From contig VAZL01000231.1 of assembly GCA_005883445.1 (NCBI GenBank), positions 1 through 6,001 of the forward strand: 6,001 nucleotides of DNA. Direction: 5' to 3'. The position numbers and the translations under genes are program-made. This DNA is from Alphaproteobacteria bacterium (GTDB lineage: Bacteria; Pseudomonadota; Alphaproteobacteria; Rhizobiales; Xanthobacteraceae). Shown here in pieces: positions 1-5,156 of this stretch; within the stretch, counting starts at the first letter, position 1, and every line of letters begins with the position of its first letter. A model generated the notes under the pieces. The model worked only from the letters and a program-made list of their open reading frames with translations. It had not been told where the DNA came from and did not search any database.

Positions 1-94
1 AACCCCTCACCAGCGAACACAACGCGCCAAGGTTCGAGGAGTTCCGCTGTCGGCGCTCGCAAGGATGTGGAAGGGTGTCCCGTCCGGTGATTGA

Positions 95-319
95 ACCAGC
101 CGAAAGCTGCGGTATTGTCACGACTGGTATGCTTCGAAGAGCAGCGCAACCGGAAGCTGTGATGACAACAAGCCGTGCTTGCCTCGCGTCTACCCGGTCG
201 CGCTGACGAAGCAGTCGACCAATGCCGACGCGCGGGCGTTCCTGAACTATCTGCGCTCGGCCAGGCGGCCGTTCGAGCGCCAGGGCTTTACCGTGCCGGT
301 CCAAGGTCAGCAGTCCTAA
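95..319 (+). pseudogene. ModA C-terminal remnant joined to unidentified Cys-containing sequence
   Basis: Bases 188-319 encode 43 residues starting VYPVALTKQSTNADARAFL and ending at TAA (317-319). From family knowledge this matches the end of ModA, the periplasmic molybdate-binding protein of the ModABC importer, where a 'YPVALT..S.N..A..FL.YL.S' stretch is followed by 'F...GF.V'. The 'SARRPFERQGF' part looks about one or two residues shorter than the usual 'S..AR.VFE..GF'. Upstream in the same frame, 95-187 read RYCHDWYASKSSATGSCDD and neighbouring residues. This has three Cys and does not look like ModA; a TGA at 92-94 closes the frame. No start codon or ribosome site suggests an intact gene, and modB or modC do not follow. 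I read it as a truncated relic whose left junction lies near 185. It could instead be an expressed chimeric small ORF. The ModA match is by eye. Confidence 0.55.
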
Positions 320-458
320 GCGATCGGGAAGCAGCTGCCTTCCAGCGCGGCGCTGGTCGCCTTGCAACACAGGCGCGGTGACCTGCGGGAAAAAGTACGC
401 GCTCCGGGGCGCACCCACGAGTGGCGGCGGTTGCTCGATCAATCCAAATCAATCGGGC
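320..458. other. Non-coding stretch downstream of the methyltransferase gene
   Basis: No convincing gene is visible on either strand between the modA-like tail and the methyltransferase stop codon. The frames here show no recognisable domain and no ribosome site. The only structure noted is the hairpin plus T-run at 389-414. Confidence 0.5.
389..414 (-). terminator. Possible rho-independent terminator of the epimerase-methyltransferase operon
   Basis: Read on the minus strand, GTGCGC (414-409) can pair with GCGCGT (402-397) around a six-base loop. Four pairs are G-C and two are G-U wobbles. Two bases later comes TTTTT (394-390). It lies about 45 bases past the methyltransferase stop codon, where a terminator would be expected. 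The stem is short, so this is tentative. Confidence 0.35.
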
Positions 459-1256
459 TCAGGATGGCTTGCGCGCCGAGACCAGCAGATAAGTCTGGCA
501 GCTCCAACCGAAAAAGGCCGCTAATAGCTTGCAGATCACCGCGGTGGCAAAGCTTCGCGATAAGTTCATGCGCCCGGCGCGGCGCTCCGCGCCCGGCCAA
601 CGCGCCAAGTTGGCGCGAAATCCGCCGAGGCAATCGTCGGTCGCGTCCGTCACCTCGATCGAAACGAAGCCGGCTGCGGCAAGGCGGGCGCAGTACTCGG
701 CAATGCTCGGGAGCAGGTTGGCGCGCGGTACCTGGCCGAAGTCTGACAGGATTGTAATAGGAAATAACATATCGGACATGGCGAGCGATCCGCCGGGCTT
801 CAGCACGCGATGAGCTTCTTTGAGGAATTTGTCGCGGGTGTCGAAATGGCACGCCCCCTCGATGCAAATCACCGCGTCAAAATGGTCGTGAGGAAAATCC
901 AGTTTGGTCGCGTTCATGACCTGAAAGGTGCAGCTGGGTGCCAGCGCGCGCGCATCCGCGATCTGCGCGTCGGAAATGTTAATGCCGGTAATCATCTCGG
1001 GCGCATAAGTCTGCGTCAACCGCTTGGTGGAAGCCCCGAGTCCGCAAGCCACATCCAGAATCCGGCCTGTTTTGTTGGCGATTCGCGCGACCATCTGATC
1101 GACGAGGGCTTCGCTCGCCTCCCGCTGCGACTTCGCCCCTGCGCCCCAGTACCCGAAATTGAAATAGCCGCTGTTCCCGTAGTAGCGACGCTGATTGCCG
1201 CCGCGCATCATGCGGTCATAAGTGCTGGGACGCATCGACCAGCGCACGGTCATCAC
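459..1256 (-). CDS. Class I SAM-dependent methyltransferase (small-molecule O-methyltransferase type)
   Basis: The 265-residue protein has the Rossmann methyltransferase layout. Motif I is ILDVACGLGAST (66-77), which binds S-adenosylmethionine. It is followed by GINISDAQIADAR (91-103), the strand FDAVICIEGACHF (126-138) and the post-II loop RVLKPGGSLAMSD (150-162). An aromatic lead-in, YYGNSGYFNFGYW (25-37), precedes the fold. This arrangement resembles the EryG/RebM-like enzymes that methylate sugars or natural products. I infer a cytosolic O- or N-methyltransferase of unknown substrate. The frame opens with GTG at 1254-1256 followed directly by ATG at 1251-1253. Using GTG gives a four-base GTGA overlap with the stop of the upstream gene; using ATG shares one base. 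Either implies translational coupling, and no strong ribosome site precedes it. The length is normal for the family and there are no frameshifts. Confidence 0.88.
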   Translation of the reverse strand: MMTVRWSMRPSTYDRMMRGGNQRRYYGNSGYFNFGYWGAGAKSQREASEALVDQMVARIANKTGRILDVACGLGASTKRLTQTYAPEMITGINISDAQIADARALAPSCTFQVMNATKLDFPHDHFDAVICIEGACHFDTRDKFLKEAHRVLKPGGSLAMSDMLFPITILSDFGQVPRANLLPSIAEYCARLAAAGFVSIEVTDATDDCLGGFRANLARWPGAERRAGRMNLSRSFATAVICKLLAAFFGWSCQTYLLVSARKPS

Positions 1257-2116
1257 GCCTGCTTCAATCCGTCGGCGAGGGACGTATAGCGAAAATCCGG
1301 AAAAGCGCGGCGGCAGGCCGCGATGTCGAACGGTCGGTAGCCGCCGTGCGGCATCTCTCCCTGCCGCGGCGTCCCGCGCACCGCGACCACGGGCTTGGCC
1401 ATGGCGGCGATGCGCTCGGCGATGTCCCGAAAGCTGTAGACGTCGCCGGTTGCGATGTTGAGCGTCCCCCGACTGCGATGCTCGATCACGCGGCAGACGA
1501 TTTCGGCCACGTCATCGACGAGCACGTGATCGCGCCGCTCCTCGCCTTCGCCGAACAGGACGATCTCCTGCCCTGCTGCCGCCAGCCGGCGGAAGCGGTT
1601 GGGCCCATAGCCGTTGTGCGGATCCCCCTCGCCGTAGATCAAGGTCGAACGCACCACCGCGAGTGGCGCCTTGACGATGGCCTTGAGCATCAGCTCGCGC
1701 GCGAGGTGCATGGTGCCGTGGATGGAGCCGGGCTCGGTCCGCGATTCTTCGGTCAGCGGGACGGGCGCGTCGCTGTAAACCGCGTCCGAGCTGAAATAGA
1801 CGACGTGGTTGACGCTCGAGCGCTCGAGCGCCGTGCAGACCGCATGCATGATACGAATGTTGTCGACCATCATGCCGGTGTCCTTGCACGGCGCGCGCGC
1901 GGAGACGACGAGGATCGCGTCGTCGGGCGCGAGCCGCGTCTGCAATTGCTCGGCCGCCCCAGACGCCGTCAGGTCGATGTCGTCCTTGTCGAGCGGAAGC
2001 ACCGGAACGCCGCGCGCCGCCAGTCGGCGCGCGCAGGTGCCGCCGACGAAGCCATAGGCGCCGAGCACGACCACCCGGCTCGGTTTTTGTGGAGTAGGAT
2101 TGAGATGCTCCAGCAT
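1253..2116 (-). CDS. NAD-dependent epimerase/dehydratase-like protein (extended SDR) with altered active site
   Basis: The 287-residue protein begins its fold with VVVLGAYGFVG (15-25), giving the GxxGxxG dinucleotide-binding loop (G19, G22, G25). Asp43 and Asp48 follow beta-2. Further family marks are YFSSDAVY (107-114), VVRSTLIYGEGDP (154-166), FGEGEERRDHVLVDDVAE (188-205) and TLNIATGD (218-225). This matches PF01370-type sugar-nucleotide epimerases, dehydratases and reductases. The oddity is the catalytic Tyr-x3-Lys. Where family members read YGxxKLxxE, this protein reads HGTMHLARE (133-141), so both residues are His. The DNA at 1718-1720 and 1706-1708 confirms CAC codons. Catalysis may therefore be changed or lost while NAD(P) binding is kept. 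The ATG at 2116 has AAGGA eight bases upstream (2125-2129). It is the first gene of an operon with the overlapping methyltransferase, so modification of a shared, probably sugar-like, substrate is a reasonable inference. Confidence 0.87.
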   Translation of the reverse strand: MLEHLNPTPQKPSRVVVLGAYGFVGGTCARRLAARGVPVLPLDKDDIDLTASGAAEQLQTRLAPDDAILVVSARAPCKDTGMMVDNIRIMHAVCTALERSSVNHVVYFSSDAVYSDAPVPLTEESRTEPGSIHGTMHLARELMLKAIVKAPLAVVRSTLIYGEGDPHNGYGPNRFRRLAAAGQEIVLFGEGEERRDHVLVDDVAEIVCRVIEHRSRGTLNIATGDVYSFRDIAERIAAMAKPVVAVRGTPRQGEMPHGGYRPFDIAACRRAFPDFRYTSLADGLKQA

Positions 2117-2217
2117 GATGACTTTCCTTACCCTTCCGAGCGATCAGTTAAACCAGGGACGCCGGCCGCCGAAGGGGGTCAGAAGCGGCGGAGATGATCG
2201 GGATCGCGCGGCGTCCG

Positions 2218-2246
2218 ACGTCCGTCTTGGCCCGAAAGCGGACATC
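2218..2246. repeat. Dispersed genomic repeat, hairpin copy 1
   Basis: GTCCGTCTT (2220-2228) faces AAAGCGGAC (2235-2243) around a six-base loop, forming an imperfect hairpin. It ends with AGCGGACAT (2237-2245), the exact reverse complement of the 9-mer found at 4170, 5613 and 5668. When translated, this repeat gives the 'GPKADI' type of peptide that I recall as a common spurious annotation in Bradyrhizobium. No gene is implied. Confidence 0.6.
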
Positions 2247-2326
2247 GTTCAGGGTCACGCCCGCGCCGGGAGCGCAGGGGCTATTTCGCGACCTCACCGA
2301 TCCTATTGCGCGAGCCCGAACCCCTG

Positions 2327-2354
2327 GCCTCGTCGGTCCTGCAACCGGCGAGGC
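2327..2354. repeat. Long inverted repeat (11-bp stem)
   Basis: GCCTCGTCGGT (2327-2337) pairs with ACCGGCGAGGC (2344-2354) around the loop CCTGCA. As plus-strand RNA there is one T-G wobble and no mismatch; as minus-strand RNA the same position is a C-A mismatch. It lies 48 bases beyond the stop of the minus-strand secreted-protein gene. It could protect or end that transcript, but no T-run follows on either strand. Confidence 0.5.
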
Positions 2355-2401
2355 TCATCCATCCAGAGCGTGATTCGCGTACCGGGGCCATGCGGGTCAA
2401 T

Positions 2402-2839
2402 CTACTTCCTTACCCGCTCCATCTGGTAGCAGCCCGCGACGATCGACTTGCTCGGACTGAGGCCGTTGTGGGTGTAGCACTTCTCCATCCGGTCGGGAGC
2501 GAGCAGGGTGATGCGGAAGGAACCGTCGGTATCGGAGCCGATGATCGACTTGTTGTCCGACGACATCGCCCAGGCGAAGGGCTCCTTGGTGTCGGCATTG
2601 GCCGACGAAGATCGGCCCCAGGCCAACCGCCCGTCCTGCCCCTCCACCAGCAGGGTCATCTCGATGTCGCGCACGGTCGGCGGACTGTCCGGGCGCACGC
2701 CGGGATGATGGGCGTGGCCGCCGAAGACGATGACCTTGCCTTTGCCCGACCAAGTGCCCCTGAGATCGGGAATCGCATCCTGCGCGCGTGCCGCCGTTGC
2801 GGCACCGACAACGGCCAATATGAGGGCACAATATCGCAT
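2402..2839 (-). CDS. Small secreted protein of unknown function
   Basis: The 145-residue product starts with a typical Sec signal peptide: MRYC, a hydrophobic run ALILAVVGAATAA, and a likely cut after ARA before QDAIPD (about residue 19/20). The mature part is rich in beta-type alternation: DLRGTWSGKGKVIVFGG (26-42), MTLLVEGQDGRLAWG (61-75), KEPFAWAMSSDNKSIIGSD (85-103) and FRITLLAPDRMEKCY (108-122). That suggests a small barrel or lipocalin-like sheet, which is inference only. Two Cys remain after cleavage (121 and 137) and could form a disulfide in the periplasm. I recall similar hypothetical proteins in Bradyrhizobium but no assigned function. An in-frame ATG lies 30 bases upstream at 2869, but AAGGA six bases before 2839 and the fit of the signal peptide favour the shorter start. 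The Bug-type gene is divergent across 194 bp. Confidence 0.82.
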   Translation of the reverse strand: MRYCALILAVVGAATAARAQDAIPDLRGTWSGKGKVIVFGGHAHHPGVRPDSPPTVRDIEMTLLVEGQDGRLAWGRSSSANADTKEPFAWAMSSDNKSIIGSDTDGSFRITLLAPDRMEKCYTHNGLSPSKSIVAGCYQMERVRK

Positions 2840-2845
2840 GAGATT

Positions 2846-2850
2846 TCCTT
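2846..2850 (-). promoter_or_regulatory. Ribosome binding site that selects the 2839 start
   Basis: On the minus strand AAGGA lies six bases before the ATG at 2837-2839. The alternative in-frame ATG at 2869 would put a polar ten-residue extension in front of the signal peptide. The internal start is therefore preferred. Confidence 0.6.
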
Positions 2851-2931
2851 CTTGCGTTGCCGTCATCAATGAATCAGGAAGCTATTGCGACGCCTTGAAA
2901 GTTGCCGTCTTGGCGCGCGCAGCCTCGCATA

Positions 2932-2947
2932 GGAACTTCGAAATTCC
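2932..2947. promoter_or_regulatory. 16-bp near-palindrome between divergent genes, possible operator
   Basis: GGAACTTCGAAATTCC is a palindrome apart from one mismatched pair (positions 5 and 12). It lies 93 bases from the secreted-protein start and 87 bases from the Bug-protein start. A position midway between two divergent genes suits binding of a dimeric regulator. A second short inverted repeat, CCCC-5-GGGG (2955-2967), lies just to its right. No regulator gene is in the window, so the role is inferred. Confidence 0.3.
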
Positions 2948-3033
2948 AAGCATTCCCCTCCACGGGGGTCGTCGATGTCAGCTTGTAGGCCACTAGAGCG
3001 GAGGTCTAAGGTGAGCAGTACCGGAAGGAAAGC

Positions 3034-4011
3034 ATGAACCGCCCTGGGACCATCGCGCTTGCAACCGTCTTGTGCACGTTGATTGGCGCCGCGCCTTGGT
3101 ACGCCAAAGCCACTGACAATTATCCGAGCCGCCCGGTGACTATCGTCGTGCCGTTCACACCCGGCGGATCAACCGACATCATGGCGCGATACGAAGCGGA
3201 GGTCCTTCAGCGCGCGTTGGGTCAAAGCTTCGTGGTCGAGAACAAACCGGGCGCCGGCGGCAGTATCGGCATCTCTTATGCCGCCAAAGCCGCGCCTGAC
3301 GGCTACACGCTGTTGCACGCGCCCTCGATCATCATCCTGCTCCCTTATGTGATGAAGTCGATCTCCTATGATTTCGCCAAGGATTTCGCGCCGGTCATGC
3401 TCACCGGCCTGACCCAATTCGCCCTAGTCGTCTCTCCGACACTGCCGGTGAACTCGGTGAAAGACCTCATAGCACTCGCGAAATCAAAACCTGGCGAACT
3501 CACTTATGCGTCGTCGGGCATCGGCACCCCGCATCAGATCTTCGCCGAACATTTCAAGATCATGACCGGCACCGATATTCACCATATTCCATACAAAGGC
3601 GCAGTTCCCGGCCTCACCGACATCGCCAGCGGCAACGTCTCGATGGAGTTCGTCGATATTCCGCCCGCGTTACCGCTCATCAAGGCTGGCAAGCTGAAAG
3701 CACTCGCCGTGCTGTCGGCCAAGGGAAATCCGGAGCTGCCCGGCGTGCCTCCTCTTGCCGAAACGGTCCCTGGCTACGATGCCAGCAGCTGGCAGGGCTT
3801 TTTCGCCCGTGCCGGCACGCCGCAACCGATCATCGATAAGCTCAACGCCGCGTTGGCCGCGGATTTTAAACGGCCGGAAACCGCCGAGCGCTTCATGGCG
3901 CTTGGCATCGTGGCGCAATGGGACACGCCAGCCGAGTTTGCCGCCTTCATCACCGAGCAAAGCGCGAAATGGGGTAAAGTCATTCGAGCGGCCGGCATTA
4001 CGCCGCAGTGA
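3034..4011 (+). CDS. Bug/TctC-family periplasmic substrate-binding protein
   Basis: The 325-residue protein has the usual length and layout of the Bug family (PF03401), the extracytoplasmic receptors of tripartite tricarboxylate transporters. These bind small carboxylates or related solutes. A signal peptide (1 to about 26, ending near AKA) precedes the hallmark PSRPVTIVVPFTPGGSTDIM (31-50). Then come VENKPGAGGSIG (68-79), APDGYTLL (87-94), YASSGIGTPHQI (158-169), IPYKGAVPGLTDIASG (185-200) and GKLKALAV (219-226). These form the two lobes and the ligand loop. GGAAGGA four bases before the ATG (3023-3029) fixes the start. No TctA or TctB membrane partner lies nearby, so it is an orphan receptor, as is common in this family. 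Its ligand cannot be predicted. It converges on the collagen-like lipoprotein gene. Confidence 0.93.
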   Translation: MNRPGTIALATVLCTLIGAAPWYAKATDNYPSRPVTIVVPFTPGGSTDIMARYEAEVLQRALGQSFVVENKPGAGGSIGISYAAKAAPDGYTLLHAPSIIILLPYVMKSISYDFAKDFAPVMLTGLTQFALVVSPTLPVNSVKDLIALAKSKPGELTYASSGIGTPHQIFAEHFKIMTGTDIHHIPYKGAVPGLTDIASGNVSMEFVDIPPALPLIKAGKLKALAVLSAKGNPELPGVPPLAETVPGYDASSWQGFFARAGTPQPIIDKLNAALAADFKRPETAERFMALGIVAQWDTPAEFAAFITEQSAKWGKVIRAAGITPQ

Positions 4012-4210
4012 GGGATTACACTGCGCGCGGCTGCCAGCTCTTTTACTTCCAGTCTTTGCAATCGTGCGCACAATGGTCCGCCGCGCTCGAAGACCGCCGC
4101 ACCGCGGGATTTTGCTCCCGTCTACGTCCGAAGCGGGTCAAAACCGGAAAAACTCGATCTGAGCGTTAGATGTCCGCTTTACCCCCAAAAGCAGACGTGG
4201 CTTGGAATGT
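4012..4210. other. Intergenic region between convergent genes
   Basis: These 199 bases lie between the 3' ends of the Bug gene and the lipoprotein gene. I find no gene. The segment from about 4120 to 4200 looks like repeat-derived sequence and includes a clear hairpin. No canonical hairpin with T-run is evident for the Bug gene. Confidence 0.5.
4170..4197. repeat. Dispersed genomic repeat, hairpin copy 2
   Basis: GTCCGCTTT (4172-4180) pairs with AAAGCAGAC (4188-4196) with one C-A mismatch and a seven-base loop. It begins with the shared 9-mer ATGTCCGCT (4170-4178). Stem length and sequence match the copy at 2218-2246, so the two belong to one family. Lying between convergent genes, it may serve as a bidirectional 3'-end structure. 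Confidence 0.65.
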
Positions 4211-4531
4211 TCACTTCCGAGCACACGCGAGAACGACTTTAGCTGGGGCTCCCTGTCGCTGGGGCAGGAACGTCGCCCGGTCCTCCTGTTCGAAAATGAA
4301 GGTGCCGCCCGGGCCTATGGCAAACGTATTGAGGATACGTTCGTTAGCCTCGCACGCAATCGTGCAGGTCTGGCGACATTCTCCATCGACGAAACGAATG
4401 ACCGTTCCACCTGGGGGGCCCGCAGGGCCAGGAGGCCCAGCTGGGCCGGGCGGTCCTCGAGAGACGACCTCGTTCTTTTCGCAGGCAGCGAGAGTCAACG
4501 CTAAGACAATGGTGAGCAAGCGAGCGGGCAT
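4211..4531 (-). CDS. Collagen-like lipoprotein, Cys-rich C-terminus
   Basis: The 106-residue protein begins MPARLLTIVLALTLAAC, a lipoprotein signal with a good lipobox (LAAC, lipidated Cys17). Membrane anchoring is therefore expected. After a short linker come five Gly-X-Y triplets (26-40, GPPGPAGPPGPAGPP). These can form a collagen-like triple helix but are very few compared with known bacterial collagens. The rest is a compact domain with Cys52, Cys56, Cys60 and Cys103 (ECRQTCTIAC ... LACARK), probably disulfide-linked. I recall similar collagen-like hypothetical proteins in Bradyrhizobium, without a known role. The plus-strand frame also reads Gly-Pro-rich here, but only the minus frame has the lipobox and ribosome site. 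GAGGAG lies 11 bases upstream, partly inside a hairpin. A doubtful 71-aa frame ends 28 bases upstream. Confidence 0.78.
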   Translation of the reverse strand: MPARLLTIVLALTLAACEKNEVVSRGPPGPAGPPGPAGPPGGTVIRFVDGECRQTCTIACEANERILNTFAIGPGGTFIFEQEDRATFLPQRQGAPAKVVLACARK

Positions 4532-4550
4532 GTGAGGGGCGGCTCCTCAC
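4532..4550 (-). promoter_or_regulatory. Hairpin covering the lipoprotein ribosome binding site
   Basis: In the minus-strand transcript GTGAGG (4550-4545) pairs perfectly with CCTCAC (4537-4532) around a seven-base loop, directly against the ATG. The likely ribosome site GAGGAG (4548-4543) lies in the left arm and loop. Translation could be controlled by opening this stem. It may also be chance, because six pairs are modest. Confidence 0.35.
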
Positions 4551-4559
4551 CTAGCGCGA

Positions 4560-4775
4560 TCAACGCAATGCAGTGTTTAGAGTCTCCCCGCGGTCGTTTT
4601 CTGGTACTTGTGTCTCGAGCGCCCTTTTAACAGGATCGACGGAATCAATTGCCGCCCCAAGTCGGGTGCGAAACTGCTCAATCGCGGCTTTCATTGGAGC
4701 CGACAGATCTCCCCACCAGTCAGTGCGTGACTCATCGCTTCGGAGAGGCACAATTGTCCGACCCAGAAAAATCAT
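4560..4775 (-). CDS. Doubtful small ORF, 71 residues
   Basis: The frame from ATG 4775 encodes a polar protein with helix-like stretches (MKAAIEQFRTRLGAAIDSVD from residue 28), and I recognise no family. AAGG lies about six bases before the ATG. In favour: it stops 28 bases before the lipoprotein start on the same strand, so the two could be co-transcribed, and the residue pattern looks protein-like. Against: it is short, has no known domain, and overlaps the divergent zinc-ribbon start by 22 bases. An internal ATG at 4694 would remove that overlap and give 44 residues. It may be a gene fragment. Confidence 0.3.
   Translation of the reverse strand: MIFLGRTIVPLRSDESRTDWWGDLSAPMKAAIEQFRTRLGAAIDSVDPVKRALETQVPENDRGETLNTALR
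4742..4748 (+). promoter_or_regulatory. Ribosome binding site pointing to a TTG start
   Basis: GGAGAGG ends five bases before TTG at 4754-4756. The in-frame ATGs have poorer sites: the one at 4649 has no clear site, the one at 4796 has AAGGA only one base away, and the one at 4808 has it 13 bases away. This decides the start of the zinc-ribbon gene. Confidence 0.5.
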
Positions 4776-4975
4776 TCGAGCCTTGCTGCAAGGACATGAC
4801 GACGGCGATGTCGTTTCCCGCCGGCCGGCATTTCTTCCTCGAGAATGGTGTCGTTATGCTGACGGTAGCGAAGGCCATTTTGAAAGATGGGAGCGAGGGC
4901 ATCCTGGAGCATCCCGTCCGCTTTTGCCCGTTCTGCGGCAAGCCGGTGCAAGAGCGCTCTGAAAGACCGCTCTGA
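4754..4975 (+). CDS. Small CPxCG zinc-ribbon-like protein
   Basis: From the TTG start the protein has 73 residues, beginning (M)SDPEKSFEPCCKDM. The middle reads FFLENGVVMLTVA, then RFCPFCGKPVQ near the C-terminus. The Cys-Cys pair (about residues 11-12) and the CPFC motif could supply four ligands for one zinc ion. The FCPFCG signature is the 'knuckle' seen in many small zinc-ribbon proteins. I recall short hypothetical proteins with CC...FCPFCG spacing but no known function; a nucleic-acid or protein contact role is only a guess. A longer frame from ATG 4649 adds 35 residues that do not look conserved and has no clear ribosome site. A 13-bp tandem repeat spans the stop codon and sets the last residues, ERSERPL. 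Confidence 0.62.
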   Translation: MSDPEKSFEPCCKDMTTAMSFPAGRHFFLENGVVMLTVAKAILKDGSEGILEHPVRFCPFCGKPVQERSERPL

Positions 4976-4992
4976 AAGACCGTTCTGAAAGC
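4956..4992. repeat. 13-bp tandem repeat across a stop codon
   Basis: GCTCTGAAAGACC occurs twice exactly (4956-4968 and 4969-4981). A third partial copy with one change, GTTCTGAAAG, starts at 4982. Since 13 is not a multiple of three, each copy is read in a different frame, and the second supplies the TGA that ends the zinc-ribbon gene. Confidence 0.8.
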
Positions 4993-5156
4993 GCCGGACC
5001 CTGGGGCCAGCAGTAACATCGACCTTGGTTCGACTACGTATTTATCGGCCATGCCGGATTCCCGCCACAAATCGCGAAACGCTGGCCAGATTTTAGCCGC
5101 AAACCACGAAACCAAAATCTTTGCGGCGAAATACCCCTGAAACGAGCGTGCGGTAG
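4976..5156. other. Non-coding stretch with an imperfect direct repeat
   Basis: No convincing gene is visible. A minus-strand frame reads FAAKI twice (FAAKILVSWFAAKIW). This reflects related GCGGC-AAA-TCT segments at about 5089-5108 and 5115-5134 rather than a recognisable protein. Confidence 0.35.

Larger units (their letters stand above)
2117..2401. other. Intergenic region upstream of the epimerase gene
   Basis: These 285 bases separate two minus-strand genes. They must hold the end of the 2402-2839 transcript and the promoter of the epimerase-methyltransferase operon. I see no convincing -35/-10 pair. The contents I can support are the genome-repeat hairpin at 2218-2246 and the long inverted repeat at 2327-2354. 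The plus-strand frames crossing here overlap the secreted-protein gene antisense and look like shadows. Confidence 0.5.

Noticed and set aside
362..757. Plus-strand 131-aa frame
   Set aside because: It runs antisense into the methyltransferase, is Arg/Ser/Pro-rich, and has no domain or ribosome site; a GC-rich shadow.
810..2197. Long plus-strand frames opposite the methyltransferase and epimerase
   Set aside because: They mirror real genes on the other strand, are His/Arg/Ala-rich and carry no recognisable motifs.
2306..2872. 188-aa plus-strand frame
   Set aside because: It is antisense to the signal-peptide-bearing protein at 2402-2839, which has a good ribosome site; no domain is seen.
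2983..3010. TTGTAG-16-TCTAAG as a promoter for the Bug gene
   Set aside because: Both boxes match the consensus poorly and such matches are frequent by chance.
4080..4112. CCGCG...CGCGG followed by GATTTTG as terminator of the Bug gene
   Set aside because: A five-base stem with a 17-base loop and only four T's is too weak.
4170..4535. Plus-strand frame beginning MSALPPKADV with Gly-Pro-rich tail
   Set aside because: The start is the translated genome repeat and the GGPAGPGGP part is the antisense of the collagen-like stretch.
4956..4992. Short repeats considered as CRISPR
   Set aside because: The units are only 13 bp and directly adjacent, with no spacers; a simple tandem duplication.
4732..5115. 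127-aa minus-strand frame starting MVSWFAAKIW
   Set aside because: Most of it is antisense to the zinc-ribbon gene, and the FAAKI repetition comes from a DNA repeat; no family is recognised.
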